A stretch of DNA of 64,000 nucleotides, from NCBI GenBank assembly GCA_026874595.1, contig CM049316.1:32965339-33029338 (forward strand), given 5' to 3'. This DNA comes from Sipunculus nudus. Lineage: Eukaryota; Annelida; Sipuncula; Golfingiida; Sipunculidae. Of this stretch, positions 12,269 through 22,499 are shown in pieces (positions within the stretch are counted from its first letter, which is position 1; every line of letters begins with the position of its first letter). Both the position numbers and the translations under genes were made by a program. The notes under the pieces were generated by a model. The model did not search any database. It saw only the letters and a program-made list of their open reading frames with translations, and had not been told where the DNA came from.

Positions 12269-12429
12269 TTATAGTTATTTGTTAACAAAAAAAACTGACT
12301 TCTTTATTCATTCCCTTAGACATTTTCCGCTGCCTAATGTTACAGAATCTGATTTTTTCATCTCCATTACAAAATTTGTGTTCATCACGCATATGTGATC
12401 TGTTTATATTAGGTTCCGTAACATAAAAT

Positions 12430-12448
12430 TGGGGGCTCTTGTCGGGAT
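12430..12448 (+). other. Primer binding site, tRNA-Pro-like
   Basis: TGGGGGCTCTTGTCGGGAT begins 6 bp after the LTR ends. It closely matches the sequence complementary to the 3' end of tRNA-Pro (TGGGGGCTCGTCCGGGAT), the primer used by many retroviruses and several metazoan gypsy-type elements. It differs from that consensus by one extra base and a couple of substitutions in the middle. Confidence 0.7.
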
Positions 12449-12591
12449 GCTTAATAGTTTTCAAATTTATTAGGCCTTGACCTGGACACATTGTTTTATC
12501 ATCCATTGTTTACAAGATTACATATTGTTTACAGTACATTGTTTACAGGATTTATCTCAGTGGTTTTTTGTTATTGTTTCAACATCTTAAC

Positions 12592-12789
12592 ATGGCAGAT
12601 TTCAAGCCTGAGACATTTGTTACCGATCCGGACCCTGATCAACTTGAACAGTTGTCAAAAGAAAAGTTGTTGCGTTTGGGACAACACTTAGGGCTAAGTG
12701 TGACAAAAGCTTTGAGAAAGCCTGATATCATTGCTAAAATCATGCAAGATCTTATTAGCAAAGGTTTAATTGAAGAGACTGAAGTTTAA
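12592..12789 (+). pseudogene. gag: Truncated gag N-terminus of LTR retrotransposon
   Basis: The ATG at 12592, about 140 bp after the primer binding site, opens a 65-codon frame encoding an acidic start (MADFKPETF) followed by a helix-rich segment with LSKEKLLRLGQHLGL and LRKPDIIAKIMQDL. This SAP-like helix-turn-helix layout (Leu-rich helix, GLxV, Arg-Lys-Pro, second helix) is the usual N-terminus of Gag in metazoan gypsy-type elements. A normal Gag is several hundred residues with a capsid region; here TAA stops the frame after EETEV, and the DNA beyond shows no capsid, zinc-knuckle, protease or reverse transcriptase frame. The element is therefore a dead 5' fragment. Confidence 0.75.
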
Positions 12790-13610
12790 ACATAAAAAAA
12801 TGTAGTCGGGTAAATGATGACCGATATTTGGTGGGCGTCAGATTCTGGAGAGGATCCAATATTGCGAGGGTATCCTAAGATCGGCATACTTCAGTCTAGA
12901 AATCAAAACATTTGATTGTTTTCTGATCGTCAGTGGTACACAATAATAATCTCCTGATAAATGATCACGTGACATTTATTGTGAGAAATATATACCAGCT
13001 ACCAAATATCAGGTGAATCAGCAACATGCAACATGTTTCTCACTGTAGCCCTACACCCGAACAGTGAATACAAAGCTGTATATGACTGCAGAGCTAATGT
13101 ATTATCAGTTAAGGCTAGGTTTACAATATTATTAATTTATGTTTGGGGATTTATACATTTTCAAAAATGACGGGGGCTTCATATCCCAAATCCTCTTGTA
13201 TTTAACCGTACGCAAGGAAAAAAATTAGATTAATTGGCAAGATATTTCCATCCGATTAAATGACATTCTAAGATTTACATCAGATCCACGCAAAAAGATA
13301 ACATGTATATAATTGAAGCAGGTTAGAACTTATGAGAGTTTATGGTGCTGTTTTATCAGCTAAGGGAATCATTGAACAGTCTCAAGAAGCGCATAATAAC
13401 AGTGTTACATGTTAAAGAATTGGCTTTCATGCCCAGGTGAACAGTTGCAGCGAGCACATACAGGTTCCAATAACAAGTTCCTTATAAATACTAAATGCCA
13501 CAGTGGGTTATTGTTTTAATATACAGTATCATTGTTATACAGTTACATAAATGAAGCTCTCGGCTGACACACTGTTTGGAAAAGGAACAATAAGCTTGTA
13601 AGAAAACTGA
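12790..13610. other. Non-coding stretch after the broken retrotransposon
   Basis: No pol-like frames follow gag. The retrotransposon/host boundary probably lies close to 12790-12830 but cannot be placed exactly. Confidence 0.45.
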
Positions 13611-13619
13611 AGATTGGCT

Positions 13620-13755
13620 TCTAATACCGTCTGATCCGGGCATTAATAACAGTAGACCCGCAGTGAATGGCGAGCTATCACGCGGCAGTGCATGAGGAAC
13701 GTCGTTATTCGGATTACCGCCACGGTTGCCGACCTTGCCGAGTTTAAGCCGCTTA
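13620..13755. promoter_or_regulatory. CpG-rich patch
   Basis: About fourteen CpG in some 130 bp, in contrast with the AT-rich flanks. No frame or known motif was identified, and its function is unknown. Confidence 0.25.
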
Positions 13756-14099
13756 TACCCACAAAAAAATTATCCTTTAGGGAACCTTGCTGGTTCAAAG
13801 AAGAATTACTGTTTCTCCCGTAGATATTTACTCTGTTAATAAAAGGATTACTTTTGAATACATCACTTTTTATGGTCGTGGTCTCTTCTTGGAACGCCGA
13901 TCTATATACTTTTTTTCAAAACATATCTTTTTATTTAATACACCATTTAATACATATATCTTAAAGTGGTTTATTATTGCAATCTCTTATTTCTTATTGT
14001 TGAAGTTAGTGACTCACCAAATACCATAGGCAATAAATTGGTTGTATTTTACATTTGTGCAACTGAACTAGAAGCTCTTTAAGCAAATATTTCGTTGTT

Positions 14100-15140
14100 T
14101 TGCTGGTCAAAGCCTTCACAAAGCGTTCACACGTTGATGATTGCCAACCGAGAAATTTTCACTGCCCGTTTGTCTCGCAGTATCCCTTCATCACGTGCTG
14201 TACTCTACCACTCGGCCATCGAAGCTGGTATATCTCACTGTATTTTACCTGGCGATGGTTGTTCACAAAATCGATTATACCCAATTAATTTTCATGAGTT
14301 CCATAAGCAAGGGCATCCTCAATTCAACAGTTTGTGGTTTCTTCACGTTAGAAAAGGAGAAAACAGTTCTGACATAGTTAATAATGCACTGAAAAAAAAA
14401 CATTAGTGGCGCGGTCGATGCCATATTGGTTAAATTCATAATAAACACACTAGCACGATGTAGTATGATCTTTGAGGTACATAATAGAAACAACTGTAGC
14501 AGAATTATGAATATTGTTTAAGAATATGGAGTGGTTTACTCGGTGAAGCAATTTAAGATTACCCCCGATTAAAGATTATCCCCTTTGCACAGGTATATCT
14601 TATTTTTGCATGTAAAGTATCATGCACTTTTCTGAACTGTATGAGTCAATATAAGTGTAATTTACAATATAATGAACATTTTGCGACATCAATATTTTCA
14701 TAGATTGATTCCACCTTTAAATCTCGTATCTTTCATGTGGTTTATTCAAATAATATATCATGGGTTAAAAGCATTGCAATTAATCAATCATTTATAGTTA
14801 AATCAGCGAGGGGGAGTTATGAACAGTGTGGGGGTAACCAGAAATTAGGTTTAGACCACCCTAGCCGGTAATCTGATATTAGGGGTATCTTAGATCTTAA
14901 CACCGGCATCATGTTTCCCGGCGCCCAAAGGATCCACGTGCATTTAGAGATATTAAATAATAAAACTTATAGTGTGGGACAACTAATGGTCGTAGAGACA
15001 TTACACTCCTACGCTGCAGATTACGTTCCAACATCGACGAACAGACGCGTATGTAAAAAATTATGTTTTAGTATTGATGAATATTTCGGATATATGGGCT
15101 AAACAAAATGTTCAACAATGATTAGGGCTGGCAAACAGTC
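14100..15140. repeat. Old direct duplication, copy 1
   Basis: Blocks of this segment recur in the same order and orientation at 16120-16730. Examples are GGCGATGG...TTCACAAAAT, ATTAGTG-CGCGG, ACATAATAGAAACAACTGTAG, CCCGGCGCC and TTTTAGTAT. Copies are diverged and gapped (copy 2 is about 400 bp shorter). Short frames lie in copy 1 (14911-15102 among others), but the matching positions in copy 2 carry stops, so nothing indicates conserved coding. Confidence 0.75.
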
Positions 15141-16119
15141 CGTGAACACAAGGATCACAATTGAAACAACATCCGCCTCAACAGCTGTAAAATAAAAGTC
15201 TTATGTTAACACGTGCAGTAATTATGTTTATTACGCACATTCAGCAGATTCATTAATACAATTTTTCACTTGAATATCCCCATTGACTGAATGGTAGACC
15301 AGAGGAACAGGATCCAAGGTTTTGCAGACAAGGTAAACATTCATAATTCTATCTCGCTGTCTTTCTTTTTTTTGTGAAGGTTAGTGCTTTAATTTTGTTT
15401 AAAGGGACATAATCAGGAGCTATATAATTCCTATTTTTTCACATTATCAGTTCAGTTTTGCTTTTACAAACGTTTCCTAGCAAACCTTTCCAGCGCACAG
15501 TCTCATTCCCTCGCATAGGACTGTTTAACACCTTGGTAAAGCCCTGCGTGTTGGTAAACCGAGTCTGTTTACCATAACAAGGTCGCGTGACCGGAGGTCC
15601 GATTAAGTGGGGCAACACCTGGTGTTTCATCCAACTGGAACATGTATTACATTTTAAGCCAAGTCAGTCAGGGCATCTCCTGATTGGCACGTGTTGTGGC
15701 TCCGCGCAGCACACGGCCCGACGCACTGTGTTTATATTGACATCTGCGATCGTGCCCGGTTCACTGTTTTTAACACTCGTTTAAGAGGATAAAGCAAACG
15801 GTTACAAGGCAATATTTTGGCAGGCACAGATTTATTTCAAATGGAAGAAGCTGTTTTCGTTTTAAATCAACTTGCTTTATAGGTGATAGGGCCACTTTAA
15901 ATGCTGGTTTAACTAAAAAAAGTACATCTATTGAATTAATTTGATTTCGGTATACGTAGCACACATAAACCCTGGGTCCTGGTTGTGTAATCATTTCCAT
16001 TGCTAGGTCGTAAGACCGAGAAACCCACGAAAGGCGCACTTGTTTGAAAGTAAACTATGGCTATGGGCCACAGCCTTCCCTATAAGCCTGTGAAGTCCTG
16101 CGCTTATCCAGGGATGAGG
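15141..16119. other. Spacer between duplicated segments, no gene
   Basis: Unique-looking non-coding sequence. Short frames on both strands around 15439-15784 and 15770-16039 lack motifs. Confidence 0.4.
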
Positions 16120-16730
16120 GTCAACAACAAAAAATTCTCACCACTCCTCGGCTGTTTCCCACCTTCACGTCCTGTGCTCCACCACTTTCTTGTACATGGC
16201 GATGGGTATTTACAAAATTGATCATACCGAATTAATTCTGATGGGATCAAAGAACAAAAGCTATTCTCTGTACAGCAGTCAGTGGTTTCTCCGAGTTTAA
16301 TACAGCCTAAATAGTTCTGTGTTTATATTGCCCTGAAACCCCTATTAGTGACGCGGCCTACGCTATATGGGGTTGAATTTAAACTAAATACTTGTAGGAC
16401 GTCATTGATATCTTTTTCTTAAAGATACATAATGGAAACAACTGTAGGAGAATAATGACCATTTAAAATTTAGCTTAGAATATGGAACTGCATCCCCGGT
16501 ATCATGATTCCCGGCGCCACCTGACACACGTGCATTAAGAGATAGTAAATAACGAGACCCGGTGCTGGACGTCTAATGGACGTACAGACATCACTCTCCC
16601 ACGCTGTGGCTTACGTTTCAACGTCCAAATCAGGCGTATAGAAAAAAATCATTTTTTAGTATCCCTGATATCTTAGGGATTTATGGGCTAGACATAAGAT
16701 TTAAAAATGATTAGGGCTTGGAGTTGAAAG
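16120..16730. repeat. Old direct duplication, copy 2
   Basis: The partner of 14100-15140. Aligned pieces include ATGGCGATGG...TTTACAAAATTGATCATACC, TACATAATGGAAACAACTGT, GATTCCCGGCGCC, ACACGTGCATTAAGAGATA and ATGATTAGGGCT. Divergence looks like a quarter to a third of positions, plus indels. Confidence 0.75.
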
Positions 16731-19099
16731 GTATACATGATTTGTCCGGTCAGGGACCAATGAGTTATCGAAATAATTTAGTGTTGAATATCGCTATAAA
16801 TGTCATTACCGATTATCGGCAGTCAAAGCGAACTGTTTGATAAAAAAACTAAAAAAAAGGCTTCATGTTTTCATTTTACACAATGTGCCTTAAATTATCT
16901 TGATAAATAAGTAAAACCTTTGAGGCAGTGTTTTCTGCAGGAGACAGATTTCGAAAAGTCTATCCTCAAGTGAAGGACATTGCCCTTTACAAAAGTTGGA
17001 TATCGTAAGAGTCCCATTATGTTCAGTTTGTTCACCACGTTAGCCATGGCTTCACATCAAATACACAGCAGGACAGACATCCGCGTTCCACGTTTTTTTC
17101 AACTTTAAATTTTGATTAAAAAAACTTAGAAACACCAATTATAAAATATACCTTGTAGGAAAACAAACAGATTTCAAAATATTTTCCTAGATTTTAATTT
17201 TAAACCACAAAAATAGGGCTTGATGTTAAACATTTTTAGAAATCAAAATGAAAAAATATATATCACAATCATAATAAAATGATCATTTCCTCTATCCATC
17301 CATATACCATAAGAGAGAACTCCACTTTTCAAGGACCTGAAAAGTATTTTCAAGGATATCAAAATTTATGTACCGTCATTGCTCTCTCACCCATGCATGT
17401 TGCCGACATCGAAACTCTTGTAACACAAAATGCAATATAATATTTATAATGAGGGGATGGGCCATATAGTGTGATAAAAAGGAAAATAAGTAATACTTAT
17501 AAGGAAAAAGGACTCAGAAAAGTAACAATACCCTTTGGTATAGCCAGTCGCAGTTTAATACACAACGGCCCACTGTTTTAACTTTACATTCAAAATGATC
17601 ACTCATCTTTGTCATGACCTTGACAGATTTAACTAATCTGATAACGAGGCCCTATATTATAAAACCTATAATTTCTTGAATAGGGATCTCTGATTTGCCG
17701 ACTAGCTCAAACTTTAGCAAATTATATGCTCCAACAGAAGGGGTGCCGAAAAACTCTGACAGTTTGGCGATCGTTGGGGATATTCATTCAAGTTTTCAAC
17801 GGCAAAGAAATCAATAAAAGCCTGTAATATGTTACCCTTATACGATAATTGGGTATACTATTATGAAATTATTCAAAACAATACTAGTCAAACTTCGTAT
17901 CAGCACGTTTAATATTACGACCTTGTCGTGCACGAGGTTTCTGCCGTTTACCGCCAAGTCACAGGCCGCACGTGTCAACAAATGGCCGGGCAACACATGT
18001 GAAGGTCTCTATCTAACGATCACAGACGCAGCCATAATTCTATTCAAACCTGTCCAATATTTCATTAAAACTAACTTAATCTTATTTAAAAAAAAAAAAC
18101 TCTTATGGTGAGCTTTATGCAAACGTTATGCAGGGCAAGGAGGGGGCCGATGCTGGAAGCTGTATATGTCGCTAATCACTCTTTAAACTGCCAGCGAACT
18201 ACGCTTACAAACGGCTATCACATCGCAACAAAAATGTGATTTCCCCCGCGTATCTATGCCTTTTACAAACTGACGACAAAGTACGTGAATATACTTCATG
18301 CAGTTCCTTTACATATTTCGGACAAACAGTATTTACCTTTAGTTGAAATTGATCCCGCGTGAAAACTGTATTTCGCTGTGGTCTTAGTGAGCTAACAAAT
18401 GACGATCACAGCGCTTACACGTGGAATGCGCAGGTACCAAGATAAAAAGAAAAATGCAACCCATGGGTAAACTGAAAAACCTTTAACCAAAACAAAGTCG
18501 GATCGGGTTCGTTGGGGAAATATGACCCCTCTCATATAATTATTATCGCCGAGATACCAATGTAAAACGTATAGTTAACTTGATTTAAACAACATATTCT
18601 GAGCGAATTAGTTTTATATTATTATAATCCCTCAGATTGTTCCCATCATGTATTTTTCACACATTTTATTCCCCTGGTTTGTTCCCAGATAATTATTTCA
18701 TTTGGACAGATCTTGTCAATAGCTATATTATCTCTGTATTATTACAGAACGTATTATATATAATCTCTGTATTATTACATTTCAATTTAAATAATAAATC
18801 TTGCGAAAATACTTACGTGAACCCGCCTAGCGTGTAATGAGTTTTCAATTAAAGAGCATTTATATGTACCTCGGGGGGAAATCTCCGCGATCTTTACAGT
18901 AAAGCAGTTCACTTAGTATTTGATAAGAAGTGTGAATTTTACTCTCGTATGTCAACTTGTTACACCGTCACTTTCACCGCCCAGTCTGATTCATCCACGA
19001 TTGAGTTCATTCTTTTTTATACATTTGATTGACGTAGAGATGCCCGAAAGTCGATATTAAAATACAAGGTATGCATAAACACAACATACACCAAACTCT
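16731..19099. other. Non-coding stretch, no gene recognised
   Basis: AT-rich. Around 17320-17365 there are two TTTTCAAGGA phrases that may be a decayed piece of the hAT-like family seen at 19100-19228. A frame at 17863-18111 has no motif. A 16-bp phrase TCTCTGTATTATTACA occurs twice at about 18731 and 18764. Confidence 0.4.
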
Positions 19100-19228
19100 T
19101 TCACAAAATTTTATTTTTCAAGCACTTTTCCAAACCACTCTCTCTTTTTAAGCACTTTTCAAGCCCTTGAAATTGAAATGACTAAATTCAAGCACTTTTC
19201 AAGGTTTTCAAGGTGCGTACGAACCCTG
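19100..19228 (-). mobile_element. hAT-like non-autonomous element, one end
   Basis: Read on the minus strand it begins CAGGGTTCGTACGCACC and continues with CTTGAAAACCTTGAAAAGTG. A CAGGG start is typical of hAT transposons, and Lys-free, TTGAAAAGTGCTT-rich ends of this kind are common in invertebrate hAT MITEs. The phrase AAGCACTTTTC occurs three times (about 19120, 19150 and 19189). The opposite end was not found. Confidence 0.55.
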
Positions 19229-21373
19229 TATTCAATGTCCAAAAGGGTCACGTTAGAATGAATTTCATTCTTTCAGATTTCCTTTGAGAATTATTTTTTA
19301 GGTTATGCATCACTTAATGTCTATTTATTGTTAATTTAAAAAGTATGTAAATATTGTAACTTATGCTTATATCGAATATACTCAAAATGACGTTATTCTT
19401 ACAAAAATGTCAAAAGTTATAATACAAGAAGAAACAGAACATTAATCAAGGGCTAGTCAATGAAATGTGGAGACAATTAAATGTAAGAATGTGCTCAAAA
19501 CACAGATTGAAAGTTAATGTGATTAAGACTAGAAATCCAATTAATTTTTTAGCACTGCTTTTGTTGTCACATACCAATCAATTCATTCCACGAATCTAAT
19601 AAGAAACCTCGCTACCGATGATTGTATTGAATCAGGAAATCTAATCTGGAAGACAGGGCGGTCACTTTAAGTAAAACAACATAAATATAGCTCTATATTC
19701 TCATCAGCAGTTCCGGATGGTCATGCAATTAGAAAGAACTGTGTGTAAAATCCGACATAGTAAACATAATTTCATTACAAAAAATACTGTTGCAGAAACA
19801 ATAAAGGACCGACCGGACTAAATGCAATCCAGAAGGGTTGATATGGTCTTAGTACAGTTTATGTAACAAACCATTATCAATTCAATTGTACTTTTTCTCG
19901 GCAGATGACCCGATCAAAGAACAATATTTCATCAATGGTTATCAGTAGAAAGTTTGAGGAGAGGCTACGAAGAAGTCAGTTAGACCAAGATGGATAATGG
20001 TATATATATAGTTAAGGAGGTTAAATAAATATAATAATAATTTAGTCAGGATTTAAATACACAGAATAGCCAATATAGATATTTTCCTTTGCAGTTATGC
20101 TACACTCGTACTTAAACGCCTGGGACAGAAGAAAGTGAACGGAATTGAACTTGTGAAACGAACATGTGTCAACAATCCGGCCGGTACTTTGAACTTTCAA
20201 CGTCATGTACAAGTTACACTGAATTTACTCAGTCAATATTTTAGGTTTCATTAATACAATAGATATCATGGTAATATAAAAGTTAATATAGGATTTTCGA
20301 TGAATAATCAATCATCGGGCCTTTTATTTATTAAAATCATCGAACTTGACATGAATATTTTTTAAACATTTACAACAATATATATCTCTCTCACTATATA
20401 TATCGAAGATTTGCCAGACATGGTTAAAAGTTTATCTCGAGACCATAAAGGCAGCCATTGACCATTGAAATATATGTCCGTCGCGACGGATTATTTAAGC
20501 CAAGTATTCACATAGCTTTATATAAAAAATATGAGCACAGCTTATTCCTAAGTGACTGTTTGAAATTTGAAAATTTCCAAATAAAAAAAAATAGTACAAG
20601 GGCTCGGCTTTTGATTAGATATAATCTGGTAACTGGTTTTGGCATGCATCCTGTCACGTCTGACATTGTTTTTCATTTCATTTCGTGAGGCAGGCAAATT
20701 TAAGTTGGCACGCTGCCAACCCTGAATGCATTTTTTAATTTTACTGGAAGAAACAAGGGATAAAATTCTGTGATTGGCGACTCCAAGATGACTTTAACTA
20801 AAACATGATATCCGGTTCACAGCGTTTCCTTAATTAATATTGGATGTCTAGAGTGCAAGTTGTCAGAACTTCTCCGGTAAAACACTGGCAAAGATTACTT
20901 TTCATGAGAAATCAGGAATTACAGTAGCGAACATACGACAACAAATTGAAAAGAACCTAAACCACCATAACTTGCGCTGGAGCGTTCAAACTTTAAGCTT
21001 CCACTACTCCTGTCAGAAAACATGCATACTGATACGGATAGAGATATGGATGTTCATACAAGTACACGTTTAGCATTAAGATTAACTGCTTACTGTATGT
21101 CCCATCCGCATACACATAATTCCAAAAACACTAAATTAAAGAGGTAAAACTGCACCCTTAGAGAGTTTATTTGGATTTGACAGTACAACTGTGTATGTTG
21201 AGGCACGCTGAATGTAAATTATTACACAATGATTAAACACATAATGCTATCCCTGCATTTGACAGATACCTACAGAGGCTTAATTACCTCATACGCTTGT
21301 TGAAGGAACAAGAAAAATAACTTAATCCTTTTCACATAGAATGGTATCTATCAAAATATTGCCCTGAAACCGT
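19229..21373. other. Non-coding stretch, no gene recognised
   Basis: AT-rich DNA. The frame at 20458-20688 has no recognisable motif. Confidence 0.4.
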
Positions 21374-21574
21374 TTGCTTTCTCCTGTAAAAAAAAGTGTA
21401 AAAAATTGGGCAACTTGCGTCAACATAAGCATTGCCCGAGCCACAAAACTGCCGCTTGCTGAAGCATTGCGTGTTGCGGTGGCTCTGCAGGAACACAAAT
21501 CTCTTCCGAAAGGTGCTACAATGAATAAGCCTAGGCCCAAGGACCGTTATGTCCATCCAGCAGAGATATATTAG
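21374..21574 (+). other. Coding-like frame, possible exon or transposon relic
   Basis: A 66-codon frame (TTG start in the six-frame sense, so more likely exon-like than a full gene) has a protein-like middle part, ATKLPLAEALRVAVALQE, and a basic, proline-containing end, and it stops at TAG. No ATG start precedes the conserved-looking part, and no family was recognised. The reverse strand is open over much of the same DNA, which weakens the case. Confidence 0.2.
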
Positions 21575-21628
21575 AGGACATGGAGGTCCATGTACGGACT
21601 TGTTTGGACTACTCTTTGTTGGGATATG

Positions 21629-21650
21629 TCGCGCTTGCGACATATACATA
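21629..21650. repeat. Short perfect hairpin
   Basis: ATATGTCGC GCTT GCGACATAT forms a 9-bp stem with a 4-nt loop. It is too short to assign a function. Confidence 0.6.
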
Positions 21651-22485
21651 AGTGGGCCATGTTACTCACATGCAGAACCATAACAAGGTGATTAGCAGCT
21701 GGAAGGGCGGTACTGAGACCATGTGCTGTGATAGCTTTGCTGAGGAAACTTTTGAATAAGGCAAAACTGAGATGATAGTGTGAAAGAATAGGCAATATAT
21801 TGTTCCTGATTATGTCCCTTTAATTAAGTTGTATTGAGGAAGATGCTATATAAGCACATATATTTCGGAGAAGAAGAACATTTATGATACCCCTGAATGA
21901 TTCACTGAATGGTAACATTTTTTATATAATTTATCTTCTAAAGTTCAAAACGTCACACTTTTTTGCTTCAGTCTTCAAGAATTTATTTTATTCTGCTTCT
22001 TCGTGGAGCTGATGTGTGCTCGTTTTGCTTTACAAACGCAACCAACGTTTTGCTAGATTTATACTTAACGTCTGTTACAGCTCTGTTATAGCAAACAAAA
22101 CACCTGGATCTGGGGAATATCTGTACCAGGTACATAGGTTCTCTCCTTAAACAAACTCCATGGAAACATGTTCTAGATTATTTTTGATAACAAGAACGAA
22201 CACAAAGGGGCTGAATATAATATAATTTGCAATTAACGACGGATTATTGCATTTGAATTATTCCTTACCCCGTAAATATATGAAAAATAATCCTGATGGC
22301 TAAACAGAAAAAAAAATATAATAAAAAATATACAGTCTATAGCCAGTGTCACCTACTGGAACGGTCCTTTAAACAAAAACAGACGGAACAAAGCGGCGCC
22401 ATAGTTCTAAACCTGAACATATGGGGTCCGTTTCAAAAGTTATACTTCAGTCGTATGTTGTGCTTAAACAATGAGACATGTATGA
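21651..22485. other. Non-coding stretch, no gene recognised
   Basis: No supported feature; frames here are short and mutually overlapping. Confidence 0.4.
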
Positions 22486-22499
22486 GTTACTATGGTAAC
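22486..22499. promoter_or_regulatory. RFX X-box-like palindrome
   Basis: GTTACTATGGTAAC matches the RFX X-box consensus (GTNRCCATGGYAAC type) at all but one position and is nearly self-complementary. RFX factors use such sites near genes for cilia. No promoter or gene was found close by, so it may be chance. Confidence 0.3.

Larger units (their letters stand above)
11730..12423 (+). mobile_element. 5' LTR of a Ty3/gypsy-type retrotransposon
   Basis: The 694-bp segment starts with TGTTATG and ends with CCGTAACA, giving the TGTTA/TAACA inverted ends typical of LTRs. Inside are a TATA box (GTATAAAAAG, 11961-11970), a plausible start of R about 30 bp later near 11992, and a poly(A) signal AATAAA at 12263-12268, so U3, R and U5 can all be placed. 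A primer binding site follows within a few bases. I found no matching 3' LTR downstream in this window, so the element is truncated or rearranged. Confidence 0.8.
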
